In this document: piece by piece, positions 37,122-46,291 of the stretch | Position numbering within the stretch: the first letter of the stretch is position 1 | Layout: each line of letters starts with the position of its first letter | From: Paraburkholderia ginsengiterrae | GTDB taxonomy: Bacteria; Pseudomonadota; Gammaproteobacteria; Burkholderiales; Burkholderiaceae | NCBI RefSeq assembly: GCF_001645125.1 | Contig: NZ_LXKA01000287.1 | Location: 16,878-80,877, forward strand | Length of the DNA: 64,000 nt | Reading direction: 5' to 3' | The notes under the pieces: generated by a model | Seen by the model: only the letters and a program-made list of their open reading frames with translations | What the model was told of the DNA's origin: nothing | Database searches by the model: none | Program-made: the position numbers and the translations under genes

Positions 37122-40100
37122 ATGTCGTCAGTTTTCTTTGATCGGGAACGGATTGCAGACTGGCTTGGGGACCACACGGTCGCCAAGGCGCACGGGGTTG
37201 GCGCCGTGACTGACTTGAAATGGCAGGGCAACACGCTCAGCGGCAACGTGCAGGGTACGCAGCGGCTTCCCTATAAAACGCGGGTCCGTTTCCGTACCGA
37301 CGGCGGTTCACCCTGGGCGCAGGGCGACTGCTCCTGCCCGGTCGGCGGTAACTGCAAGCACGTGGCCGCGCTGCTGCTCGCCGAACTCGAGTATCACGAC
37401 GAGATGGATCACATCACGCCCGTCGCGATGGACGAGGACGAGCGTGCCGGCGAGTTCCTGCCCCAGCCCATGGCGGACGGGGAATCGCCGCAGGGCGTGC
37501 GGCCCGAACTGGTCAGTTGGCTCGAGCGCTTCCGCGCACGCGCCGAGGCCGCCGATGCGCAAGCCCAGAAAGCGAACTCGCCGCGCACCCAGACGCTCGC
37601 CTACCGGCTGAACTGGTCGGACTTTCACATGCGCCACGAGGTCGTGCTCTACCGCGCGCGCTGCGATGCGCAAGGTGCGATCGTCGAGGTCGACGAGCCG
37701 TGGGGCAATGTGGAAGCCGCGCTGCTCAAGCAGCCGAAGTTCGTCTCCGACGAAGATCTGTCGATCTTGCGCGGCCTGTGGCTTGGCCGTTCCCGCGAAG
37801 ACTTCGGCCAGTTCATCCTGCGCGGCACGAGCGGCGCGGAAATGCTGCAGAAGCTGATCGCCACCGGGCGTCTGTTTGCCGATTTCCAGCCCGCGCCGGG
37901 TCGCGACGGACCGGTCCCGCTGTCGCGCGCGGCCGACCGGCCCGGCCGGATCGAGTGGGAGCCGCTCGCCGACCGGCGCCTGCGGCCGGTGCTGTGCACC
38001 GAGCCGCGCGCCAGTATGGTCCTGCCGACCGAGCCGGTCTGGTACGTGGACGGCGTGGCCAATGAAGCGGGCGTCGTGCAGCTGTCGCTGCCGTTCCAGC
38101 AGTTGCCCGACTACCTCGCCATGCCGCCGATCTCGCTCGCCGAAGCGCCGCTGGTGGCCTCGGTGCTGCGCGAGATCTCGCCCGAACTGCCGCTGCCGCC
38201 CACCCACGACGCGTCCGCGATTCGTGTGATCGACGTCGATCCCGTGCCGGTGCTCACGCTTAACAGCCATGCGCTACCGTCCACGGCGAGGGCGGGATTG
38301 CGCAAGTCGGAGGCGGTCGAGCTGGCCGGCGTGAGTTTCGCCTACGACGGCGTCAGCATCAACGCGGATAGCAGCGTCACGCTGGTGCCGCTCCCTGGCG
38401 GCGACGTAATCCATATTCGCCGCCGCTACGAGGCCGAGAAAAAGCGTCTGCTCGAACTGCGCAAGACCGGCTTGCAGAAAGTGCCGACCAGCCGGGTCTA
38501 CGCCGCGCGGCTGCTGCCCGATACGATGCTGGGGCTGCCCGATGCCGAGGCATGGTCCGCCTTCGTCAACGACGCCGTGCCGGAACTCGTGAGCCACGGC
38601 TGGCGCGTGACGATGGCGCCGGAATTCCGCTACAACGTGATCGAGATCGACGCGATCGAGGGCACCGCGCATCAAGCCGGTGACGGCTGGTTCGATCTGG
38701 AGATGGGCATTCGTATCGGCGAGCGCAACGTGCGGCTCGAACCGCTGCTCGCGGACCTGTTCCGGCGCGACAAGCGCTGGTTGAGCGGCGCGCTCGAAGC
38801 GATTGCCGACGACGAGCCGATCGAGCTGAAGACGGAGGAGAACAAGCGCCTGCGCCTGCGCGCCGACCGGCTGAAACCCGTGGTGCGCGTGCTGGTCGAT
38901 CTGTTCGACGCATTGGGCGGGTCGCTGGCCGTTGGTGTGCCGCTGCGCGTGGCCTCGGTCGACGCCGGCCGGCTGGAAGCGCTGGATGGCACGGGCCGCT
39001 GGCAATTCCGCGGCGAGGAGTCGATCCGCCAGCTGGCGCAGCGTTTGCAAGCAGGCCCAGGCCTGCACGAAGTGCCGGTGCCGCGCGGCCTGAAGGCCGA
39101 ACTGCGGGCCTACCAGCAGCAAGGTCTGAACTGGATGCAGTTTCTGCGCGAGCAGGATCTGGCCGGCGTGCTCGCCGACGACATGGGGCTCGGCAAGACC
39201 GTGCAGACGCTCGCGCATATTCTTGCCGAGAAAGAAGCGGGTCGTTTGAACCGGCCCGCGCTGATCGTGGTGCCGACCACGCTCGTGCACAACTGGCGCG
39301 AGGAAGCGCGCCGCTTTGCGCCCGAACTGAAAGTACTGGTCTTGAACGGCCCGCAGCGCAAGGAGCGTTTCGAGCAGATCGGCGAGCATGAACTGATCCT
39401 GACCACTTACGCGTTGCTGTGGCGCGATCAGAAGGTGCTGGGTGAACATGACTACCACCTGCTGATTCTAGACGAGGCGCAGTACGTCAAGAACGCCAGC
39501 ACCAAAGCCGCACAAGCCATTCGCGGACTGCGCGCGCGGCATCGACTGTGTTTGACGGGCACGCCGCTGGAGAATCATCTCGGCGAACTGTGGTCGCAGT
39601 TCGATTTTCTGCTGCCGGGTTTTCTCGGCAGCCAGAAAGACTTCACGAAACGCTGGCGTCATCCGATCGAGAAGAATGGTGACGGCGTGCGCCGCGCGTT
39701 GCTGGCTCGCCGCATCCGGCCGTTCATGCTGCGCCGTCGCAAGGACGAGGTCGCGAAAGAGTTGCCGGCCAAGACCACCATTGTGTGCTCGGTCGATCTC
39801 GAAGGCGCGCAGCGCGATCTCTACGAAACGGTGCGCACCGCGATGCAGGATAGAGTGCGCGCCGCAGTCAGCGCGCAGGGGCTCGCACGCAGCCATATCA
39901 TCGTACTCGATGCACTGCTGAAGCTGCGCCAGGTCTGCTGCGACCCGCGTCTCGTTCGCACGCTCAAGGCGGGTAGCTCGGCGGACGAGCCGGGTGCTCG
40001 ACACGGGGCGCCGGAGAAGGTGGAGAAGGCTGAGAAGGGCGCGCGCGCGATGCGTTCGGCCAAGCTCGATCTGCTGTTGTCGATGCTGCCGGAACTGATC

Positions 40101-40586
40101 GAGGAAGGGCGCCGCGTGCTGCTGTTCTCGCAGTTCACCGGCATGCTGGCGCTGATCGCAGAAGCGCTCGATGAAGCCGCGATTCCGTATGTGACACTCA
40201 CCGGCGAGACGGGGGATCGGGCCACGCCTGTCGAGCGTTTCCAGCAAGGCGAGGTGCCGCTATTCCTCATCAGCCTGAAGGCGGGCGGCGTGGGCCTGAA
40301 CCTGACCGCCGCCGACACGGTGATTCACTATGACCCGTGGTGGAACCCGGCCGCCGAGAATCAGGCGACCGACCGCGCGCATCGGCTGGGGCAGGACAAG
40401 CCGGTGTTCGTCTACAAGCTGATTGCGGCCGGCAGCATCGAAGAGAAGATCGTGGAACTGCAGGAGCAGAAGGCGGGGCTCGCGGACAGTATTCTCTCCG
40501 AAGACGCAGCCGGCGCCACCAAGTTCTCCGATGACGACCTCGACGCGCTGTTCGCGCCGATGCCGGAGATCGAGGGCGGCAGATAA
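37122..40586 (+). CDS. SWIM-domain SNF2 helicase
   Basis: 1154 aa. An N-terminal SWIM zinc finger (C-S-C-P-V-GG-N-C-K-H, about 68-77) is followed by a large domain of unknown function (about 100-650) and an SNF2/Rad54 ATPase: Walker A DDMGLGKT near 685-692, DEAQ near 783-786, and helicase motif VI QATDRAHRLGQ near 1080-1090. It is a double-stranded DNA translocase of the bacterial HepA/SNF2 type, probably for remodelling protein-DNA complexes. It is monocistronic. Its in vivo target is unknown. Confidence 0.93.
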   Translation: MSSVFFDRERIADWLGDHTVAKAHGVGAVTDLKWQGNTLSGNVQGTQRLPYKTRVRFRTDGGSPWAQGDCSCPVGGNCKHVAALLLAELEYHDEMDHITPVAMDEDERAGEFLPQPMADGESPQGVRPELVSWLERFRARAEAADAQAQKANSPRTQTLAYRLNWSDFHMRHEVVLYRARCDAQGAIVEVDEPWGNVEAALLKQPKFVSDEDLSILRGLWLGRSREDFGQFILRGTSGAEMLQKLIATGRLFADFQPAPGRDGPVPLSRAADRPGRIEWEPLADRRLRPVLCTEPRASMVLPTEPVWYVDGVANEAGVVQLSLPFQQLPDYLAMPPISLAEAPLVASVLREISPELPLPPTHDASAIRVIDVDPVPVLTLNSHALPSTARAGLRKSEAVELAGVSFAYDGVSINADSSVTLVPLPGGDVIHIRRRYEAEKKRLLELRKTGLQKVPTSRVYAARLLPDTMLGLPDAEAWSAFVNDAVPELVSHGWRVTMAPEFRYNVIEIDAIEGTAHQAGDGWFDLEMGIRIGERNVRLEPLLADLFRRDKRWLSGALEAIADDEPIELKTEENKRLRLRADRLKPVVRVLVDLFDALGGSLAVGVPLRVASVDAGRLEALDGTGRWQFRGEESIRQLAQRLQAGPGLHEVPVPRGLKAELRAYQQQGLNWMQFLREQDLAGVLADDMGLGKTVQTLAHILAEKEAGRLNRPALIVVPTTLVHNWREEARRFAPELKVLVLNGPQRKERFEQIGEHELILTTYALLWRDQKVLGEHDYHLLILDEAQYVKNASTKAAQAIRGLRARHRLCLTGTPLENHLGELWSQFDFLLPGFLGSQKDFTKRWRHPIEKNGDGVRRALLARRIRPFMLRRRKDEVAKELPAKTTIVCSVDLEGAQRDLYETVRTAMQDRVRAAVSAQGLARSHIIVLDALLKLRQVCCDPRLVRTLKAGSSADEPGARHGAPEKVEKAEKGARAMRSAKLDLLLSMLPELIEEGRRVLLFSQFTGMLALIAEALDEAAIPYVTLTGETGDRATPVERFQQGEVPLFLISLKAGGVGLNLTAADTVIHYDPWWNPAAENQATDRAHRLGQDKPVFVYKLIAAGSIEEKIVELQEQKAGLADSILSEDAAGATKFSDDDLDALFAPMPEIEGGR

Positions 40587-40646
40587 GCGCGGCAGATTGC
40601 GCCGCGCCGGAGCATGTCCGGCATCCTGAAAAAAACATCTCAAAAC

Positions 40647-40671
40647 GGCTGGCGCGCATGCCGCGCCAGCC
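40647..40671. other. perfect 10-bp hairpin between helicase and His-rich gene
   Basis: GGCTGGCGCG (40647-40656) and CGCGCCAGCC (40662-40671) enclose CATGC. The T-rich tail lies on the minus-strand side (GTTTTGAGATG then T7), so it fits a terminator for a minus transcript that I do not see, or a plus-strand element of the helicase 3' end. Confidence 0.4.
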
Positions 40672-40856
40672 GCCGCTGTGCCTCGATCCGTCGCGCGAAA
40701 ATATCCCCAGATTTGACTGCTTGGTGCGCAAATGCGTGACGAATCGTCAAGGAATGCAGTATTCCTCACGATGCCGTCAACGCTTTCTCCTGACACTCGT
40801 TGAACACGCGACCATGAAAAGGTCAGTCAACGCAGAATGTTAAGGAAATGTCACTC

Positions 40857-41099
40857 ATGAACAAGCAAATTCTCGCTGCCACCGTCGCCGGTCTGTTCTC
40901 GATCGGCGCATTTGCCCAGGCGTCCACGCCGGTCGACGCGCCGGCGCCCGCTGCTGCCACGGAGCAGGCCTCCGCGCCCGCTGCCAAGCATCATCACACG
41001 AAGCATCACAAGCATGCACATCATCACCACGCGGCGTCGGCTGCCGGTGATGCGCAAGCCGCTCCGTCGAATGGCGACGCAGCACCGGTCAAGCCGTAA
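40857..41099 (+). CDS. His-rich exported peptide, 80 aa
   Basis: From ATG 40857 (AAGGAAA site, 9 nt spacing; the ATG at 40848 is too close to it). A signal peptide (1-20, ending AFA) is followed by an Ala/Pro region and a His/Lys block with ten His in about 18 residues (near 45-62), then an Ala/Pro tail. The His cluster should bind Ni2+, Zn2+ or Cu2+ in the periplasm. No metal transporter lies beside it; function is inferred from composition only. Confidence 0.75.
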   Translation: MNKQILAATVAGLFSIGAFAQASTPVDAPAPAAATEQASAPAAKHHHTKHHKHAHHHHAASAAGDAQAAPSNGDAAPVKP

Positions 41100-41272
41100 C
41101 GATCGGCAAGCAAATTGACGCCGCGGGCCGGTGCGTGTCACCGGCCTGTCTGGTAGCCGTCAAGCCGCGAGACGAAAGTTTCGAGAATCGTGTGGCGATC
41201 GATGTCGCGCTCCAGTGCTGGACTCCGTGCCACCAGTTCTGGGTTAATTATTCAGTTATCTTAAATTAATTG

Positions 41273-42040
41273 ATGCTGTCCGGGCTGTTGCTTGCCGCGT
41301 CACTGACTGCTTGCTCGCTGTTCCCGCAAAACCCTTCAAGGGGCGCTTCCGCTGGCGCCGACACAGCCGGCATGCCGCTCGCGTCCGTGCCTGCGCCTGC
41401 TCCGGCTGTCCAGGCCGGCTTCTATCGCGTCAATCCCGGCGATACGCAAATTAGCGTCGCGAAGGCGTTCGGCCGCGAGCCGCCGGCGATATCGCGATGG
41501 AACCATCTGTCGCCCGACGAGGGCCTGCTTGTCGGCCAGGTGCTGCGGGTCGCGCCGCCAACGAAGGCCGGCGACTCGATCACTTCAGGCGCGGCAGCCA
41601 ATACGGCGTCCACTCCGCTCATTGACGCTGATGCGAGCGTCACGAACATGCCAAACGCGTCACCTGCAAGAAAGAGTCGCCTCGCGTGGCCGGTCGACGG
41701 TGCCGTGGCCGCGCCGTTCGTGCCGGGCAGCACGAAGGGAATCGTGCTGGATGGGCACGCCGGCGAGCCGGTGAGGGCGGCGGCGACCGGCCGGGTGGTG
41801 TACGCGGGTAACCAGATCGCGGCCTATGGCGGCCTGATCATCATCAAGCACGACGCGCGTCTGCTGAGCGCCTACGGCAACAACGGCGCGTTGCTCGTCA
41901 AGGAAGGCGCTGTCGTCAAACAAGGCGACGCAATCGCCGAAATGGGCACCGACGATAGCGGCCGGGCGTCGCTGCGCTTCGAGGTGCGTGCCGACGGCAA
42001 ACCTGTCGATCCACTTCAGTACCTTCCGGCCCACCGGTAA
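41273..42040 (+). CDS. NlpD-like LysM-LytM lipoprotein
   Basis: 255 aa. A lipoprotein signal ends in LTAC with lipid-carrying Cys14. A LysM domain (about 49-94, FYRVNPGDTQISVAKAFG) precedes a LytM domain (about 135-252). In the LytM part the first metal His is missing (TKGIVLDGH) and the HxH pair reads LLSAYGNN, as in NlpD/EnvC. It should therefore activate periplasmic amidases at the septum rather than cut peptidoglycan. The fragment at 1-141 is a close relative. An in-frame TAA at 41267 forces a start at 41270 or 41273; there is no clear ribosome site. Confidence 0.85.
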   Translation: MLSGLLLAASLTACSLFPQNPSRGASAGADTAGMPLASVPAPAPAVQAGFYRVNPGDTQISVAKAFGREPPAISRWNHLSPDEGLLVGQVLRVAPPTKAGDSITSGAAANTASTPLIDADASVTNMPNASPARKSRLAWPVDGAVAAPFVPGSTKGIVLDGHAGEPVRAAATGRVVYAGNQIAAYGGLIIIKHDARLLSAYGNNGALLVKEGAVVKQGDAIAEMGTDDSGRASLRFEVRADGKPVDPLQYLPAHR

Positions 42041-42128
42041 CGCGATGCGCTTGCGGCTACGCCGCTGATCCTGATTGAAACGCAAGGCGACGCCTGCCGA
42101 AGGCAGTACGCCGCGCGGCCCGATACTT

Positions 42129-42755
42129 ATGAACTCCTATATAAATTCCATTTCTGGTGCGAAGCGGCGCGTCTCGATCGTCGCTTTGTTTGGTTTAATG
42201 CTGGTGCTGGCTGGATGCGCGCAGCAAAGCGTTGAGCCCGCGTCGCTGAGCGACAGAGGCGCGGTGGCGCGTACCAGTCGGGATACGGCGGCACCGTCGG
42301 CCGACGATGACAGCACGTCGCGTCCGCTGGATGTATCGCGCGGCGAGCCAAAGCCCACACCGCCGGCAGACGATGGCGAGTTGTCGTCCATGGCGGCCTG
42401 TGCATGCGGCAAATCATTCGAACAGACCGGAAGGGCAACCTGGTACGGCAATCTGTTCCACGGCCGCCGCACCGCGAGCGGCGAACGCTACGACATGCAT
42501 GCGTTCACTGCCGCGCATCGCACGTTGCCGCTAGGCGCATGCGTGCGCGTGACGGCGCTCGGCAGCGCGAGGTCGGTGATCGTTCGCATCAACGATCGTG
42601 GCCCATTCGTGCGCGGGCGGATCATCGATCTGTCGTACGCCGCCGCGCAATCGCTCGGTATGGTGGCGGCGGGCAACGCGCAGGTCAAACTCGAACGCAT
42701 TGCACCGCAGCGGCAAGCGTCTGCTGGGCGAGTCTGCAGCGAGCGCGGCACCTGA
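42129..42755 (+). CDS. rlpA: RlpA-like septal lytic transglycosylase lipoprotein
   Basis: 208 aa from ATG 42129; a TTG at 42075 is the alternative. The signal ends in LVLAGC, so Cys30 is lipid-modified. An acidic Ser/Asp-rich linker precedes a double-psi beta-barrel with TGRATWYGNLFHGRRTASGE and the active-site NDRGPFVRGRIIDLS segment. RlpA cleaves peptidoglycan strands lacking stem peptides. It lacks the SPOR domain seen in Pseudomonas RlpA. It follows the NlpD-like gene by 88 bases, linking two septal cell-wall functions. Confidence 0.88.
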   Translation: MNSYINSISGAKRRVSIVALFGLMLVLAGCAQQSVEPASLSDRGAVARTSRDTAAPSADDDSTSRPLDVSRGEPKPTPPADDGELSSMAACACGKSFEQTGRATWYGNLFHGRRTASGERYDMHAFTAAHRTLPLGACVRVTALGSARSVIVRINDRGPFVRGRIIDLSYAAAQSLGMVAAGNAQVKLERIAPQRQASAGRVCSERGT

Positions 42756-43321
42756 CTGGCTGTTAGCGGCGGGCAGTGTCGATTCTGGCGGCCATCGTTC
42801 GACCAAGTCGGGACACGACTCACCGAGCCATTTCAACTGTAACAAAACCTCTGTGTGTGTAAATTGACGATTTCTGACGCGTAAATTCAGACGATTTTTT
42901 ATCGTAGACAGCGCAACGTTTCTAACCGGAATGGACTGCATCGGCCGCAATAAATACCTGGCGGCGAGTTACAAAAGCAGTTCTTTCATCTTGAGTCTGT
43001 TTTTCCTACGGGTTAATTTGAAGTCACTCGTGCGGTTGGATCTCCCCGCGAGCGTGTAGTGTTTTTTGAGCGGCGTTAGCCTCCCGTGTGGGGTGACGCC
43101 GTTTTTTTTGTCCAGGGAATTATCGGCATCCGGCGAATACCTATACAGCGCGTTTTCCTGGCGAGGCAAATCTGCTGAGTGGCAAAGTGGTGGGGATCGA
43201 AGGCAGCGTGACAGCGATGGAGTTCGCGGGTGAGGGCATTGTTCTGCGAGTGGCGGTCAATCGCTGTCTACGGATTCGCAACACGTGTGAGTTTTTCGTG
43301 CGTCCGGGAAATGCGAGAGAC
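42756..43321. other. intergenic region with an orphan terminator
   Basis: About 565 bases, AT-richer than its neighbours. It holds two GACGATTT copies (42867 and 42890 regions), AT-rich stretches and a strong terminator at 43071-43109 more than 300 bases after rlpA. Frames at 42969-43169 and 43141-43365 cross the terminator or the ClC gene and are not supported. A short RNA is possible. Confidence 0.45.
43071..43109 (+). terminator. rho-independent terminator, 316 bases past rlpA
   Basis: CGGCGTTA pairs with TGACGCCG (one G-U pair) and an inner CCTCCC/GGGG stem closes a GTGT loop; eight T follow (43102-43109). The upstream transcript is either a long rlpA tail or an independent RNA. Confidence 0.85.
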
Positions 43322-44671
43322 TCAAGCGCTGGCGCGTTCGGCCTGTTTCGCCAGCACGTCAGCACTGGCGGGCAAGCACGCGGGCTTGGTCAGGCAAGCG
43401 AGAAGAACGGGACTCGCGCGGAACGTCATGACTGAACCGCCCACGGCGACCAGCAACGGATACAGCACGTTGTGATTCGTGTGAGTGAACTCGGCGATGA
43501 GCACCACGGCAGTCAGCGGCATCTGCATGGACGCTGCGAGAAACGCGCCTGCGCCGATCAGTGCGCACGCGCCAGGCGTCACGGTGGGGAAAAAGTGGCT
43601 CCAAACCCCGCCGAGGACTACCGCGAGCAATGCGCCGTTGGTCAGTCCGGGAGTCAGCAAACCGCCTTCCGCACCTGCTCGCAGGCTGGACGCCTCGATT
43701 GCGACCTTCAGCGCGAGCAGCGCCGCGGCGAGTCCGATTGTGAGGTTCCCGCTGAATGAGAGCGCCGCGGCTCCCTTTCCGTTGCCGGCGAGTTGCGGGA
43801 AGACCATGACCAGCGCACCGATGGCCGCGAAGTTCAGGACGGACAGCGCGATAAGGCGAAGACCTCGTGGCGCATTGGCTCGGGCACTGGATGTGAGTTT
43901 GACGAAACCCCAGGCGGCGAGGCCAAAGAGCGGGCCACAGACCGCAGCCCAGATGAGCAGCGGGCCACTCGAGGCAAACACCGGCACAACGTATTGCTGC
44001 TCGTTGCCGAGGCCGCTCCACGCAACCAGCGCCGCAATGGTCGAAGTGATGAACGCCGCAATGAGCGCGCGAGGTGCAAAAGTACCGAGCAGCACTTCCA
44101 GCACGAAGACGGCACCGCCAAGCGGCACGTTGTAGACGGCCGCGAGACCTGCGCCTGCGCCGCATGCGACGAGGATGCGGGAGTCGTCACTCGTCAGACC
44201 CGCGCGGTGCGCGAGGCGGCCGGCAAACAGGGCGCCAATTTCGCGCGGCGCAACTTCGCGACCAAGCGGCGAGCCCAATGCAACCGTCACGATCTGAAGA
44301 AGCGCGTGAACAATCGTGCTTACAAACGGCATGCGCGGGTCCGCGGAACCGACCGCCTTGCGGATGCTGACCAGCGGCCGGCCATAGCGATATAGCACCG
44401 ACCAGCCCACGCCGGCTACCACGCCACAGAAGCTCAGAACAGCCAGCCGATGCAGAGGCGATGCGGCGCTGACTCCCTCGAGGAAGCTCTCGTGTCCAAC
44501 CAGTTGCTCGAGGCTGTAGCCGAATGCGACATGTTGGACAGCATGGAGCAGAAGGGCGAGTGCCATGCCGCCAAGGCCCGCGCCGACGCCTGTCAGTAGC
44601 GTGACGAGGGCAAAGGCCAAGGGTTTGCTGGGTGCGACGGAGGGCTGGCTCGACTTCATGGCGCTACTCAT
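43322..44671 (-). CDS. ClC-family chloride channel/antiporter
   Basis: 449 aa with many membrane helices. The selectivity loop GSPLGREVAPREIG keeps the gating-type Glu in a GREVAP version of the usual GREGP motif. A later GAEGGLLTPGLTNGALL segment and GAGAFLAASMQMPLTAVVLIAEFTH match the family. It has no C-terminal CBS pair. Bacterial members act as Cl-/H+ exchangers in acid response. It is monocistronic. Confidence 0.92.
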   Translation of the reverse strand: MSSAMKSSQPSVAPSKPLAFALVTLLTGVGAGLGGMALALLLHAVQHVAFGYSLEQLVGHESFLEGVSAASPLHRLAVLSFCGVVAGVGWSVLYRYGRPLVSIRKAVGSADPRMPFVSTIVHALLQIVTVALGSPLGREVAPREIGALFAGRLAHRAGLTSDDSRILVACGAGAGLAAVYNVPLGGAVFVLEVLLGTFAPRALIAAFITSTIAALVAWSGLGNEQQYVVPVFASSGPLLIWAAVCGPLFGLAAWGFVKLTSSARANAPRGLRLIALSVLNFAAIGALVMVFPQLAGNGKGAAALSFSGNLTIGLAAALLALKVAIEASSLRAGAEGGLLTPGLTNGALLAVVLGGVWSHFFPTVTPGACALIGAGAFLAASMQMPLTAVVLIAEFTHTNHNVLYPLLVAVGGSVMTFRASPVLLACLTKPACLPASADVLAKQAERASA

Positions 44672-45553
44672 GACTCATGCGTTAAGGGATTACCCGAATG
44701 ATAGACTTGTCGATGTATGCGTTGGATGACATATTTCAATCGTTTAATGAGTACGCTGCATATGTTGGGTCGTCGGCGGCAATCCCCGTAGGCCGATCTT
44801 GTTGGACCAAGGTCGAATACAGCCGCCGGCAGGCGATCGCTATCAGGTGAAAAAATTCGGCGAAAATCATTACGCCAGGTTCGGGGTGTTGCAACGCGAT
44901 AACGCACGTTGCTGTCACGTCGATTGATCCGATCGATGTTTCAAGTTATTGTTTTTTTTGTTGATTTGTGGCGTTCATCTGTTTAAACCTATATCCGCGC
45001 CTGCAGTATCAAATCGATTTAACAATGTTTAAACGATTTATTTTGAGACTGTTTCTATACTGAGTCGCAAATTGTCAAATCGTCGTTTCCCGAACGCGGG
45101 CGCGGCCAGCAGAAGACAACGGCGAACGGGGCCAACTACCGCGCGAGTGAGACCAACCGATCCGAACGGCAAACCCGGCGGATCGACACCCATAGCCGAG
45201 GCGGCCCAAGGCCGCCCGGGAATATGTGGCAGGCAACACCGAATCGAAGAGCCCGGCCTGATTGCGGGTTAATCGAATCCGGAAAAGAATTCCGGGAAAG
45301 AAACAGTCGTTTTTCGATTATGATGATCTGTTCCTTCAATAACCGGTGCAGATAAAGCGAACAATGCGCACCAATTTTGAGATGGCGCGGCCGCTGGACA
45401 GAGCGGGGGGCAAGGCGAAGGACCATTAGTCGGACAATGTGCGGCCTGAGAGAAACACGGGAGCCGGATCGTCGGTGCGAACACCGCCATCCCCGGTATC
45501 TGCCGGTTATCCGGCCACAAGTTACGAAGGACGATGTCGCGTTGCGGGGTGTT
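44672..45553. promoter_or_regulatory. long AT-rich intergenic region with paired GTTTAAAC sites
   Basis: About 880 bases without a supported gene, the longest such gap here. The middle (44940-45080) is strikingly AT-rich with T8 at 44952-44959. Two GTTTAAAC palindromes occur at 44981-44988 and 45027-45034. An ORF at 45136-45426 (minus) has no ribosome site. The region should hold promoters of the ClC gene and of the two-component operon. Confidence 0.5.
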
Positions 45554-46291
45554 ATGAGAATTGCTGTTCTGGATGACGATTCGGCCCAGGCCGACCTTGT
45601 TTGCCAAACGCTGTCGGCGGCAGGCCATATTTGTCACGCATTCGTTGCGGGTCGCGAGCTCGTGCGGCAATTGCGGCGTCAGACTTTCGATCTGCTGGTG
45701 CTCGACGGGAACGTCCCCGATATGTCGGGTGAGGAAGTGCTGCGCTGGGTACGGCAGAGTCTCTCCGAGCGTCTGCCGGTGCTGTTCATGACGAGCCGCG
45801 GCCGCGAAACCGACATCACGTCGATTCTCAACACCGGCGCGGACGACTATGTGGTCAAGCCGGTTTCCTCCGCGGTGCTGCTGGCGCGCGTCGGCTCGCT
45901 GCTGCGTCGCGCGTATCACCTCAAGCCGGCGGCGGCAAAAGAAGTTTTCGGCGAAATCGAATTCGATCTGAGCGCCAAGCACGTAGTCGTGCGCGGCACG
46001 ACGGTTGCCGTCACGCAGAAGGAGTTCGAGCTCGCGTTGCTGCTGTTCCAGCATCTAAGCCGGCCGTTGTCGCGCGCTCATATTCTCGACGTGATCTGGA
46101 AGCAGGCCACCGATATTCCATCGCGCACCATGGACACGCACGTCTCGATGCTGCGCAGCAAGCTCGGCCTGCGGCCGGAGCACGGCTACCGTCTGACGCC
46201 GATTTACGGCTACGGCTACCGGCTGGAGCGGATCGAGTCCGCCACGCCGCCGGCTATGGCCGACGAGCGCCCTGAAGCGGGGGATGCGTGA
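45554..46291 (+). CDS. OmpR-type response regulator
   Basis: 245 aa from ATG 45554. The receiver domain begins MRIAVLDDDS; the acidic pocket D7-D9 and phosphorylation site D51 (VLDGNVPD) are present, and K near 104 (YVVKPVSS) completes it. The DNA-binding winged helix (about 140-230) ends with the TPIYGYGYRLE motif. Its partner kinase is the CHASE2 protein two genes downstream. The stop overlaps the next start (GTGA). Confidence 0.93.
   Translation: MRIAVLDDDSAQADLVCQTLSAAGHICHAFVAGRELVRQLRRQTFDLLVLDGNVPDMSGEEVLRWVRQSLSERLPVLFMTSRGRETDITSILNTGADDYVVKPVSSAVLLARVGSLLRRAYHLKPAAAKEVFGEIEFDLSAKHVVVRGTTVAVTQKEFELALLLFQHLSRPLSRAHILDVIWKQATDIPSRTMDTHVSMLRSKLGLRPEHGYRLTPIYGYGYRLERIESATPPAMADERPEAGDA

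Noticed and set aside
42969-43169. 66-codon minus frame
   Set aside because: Overlaps the rho-independent terminator and has no ribosome site.
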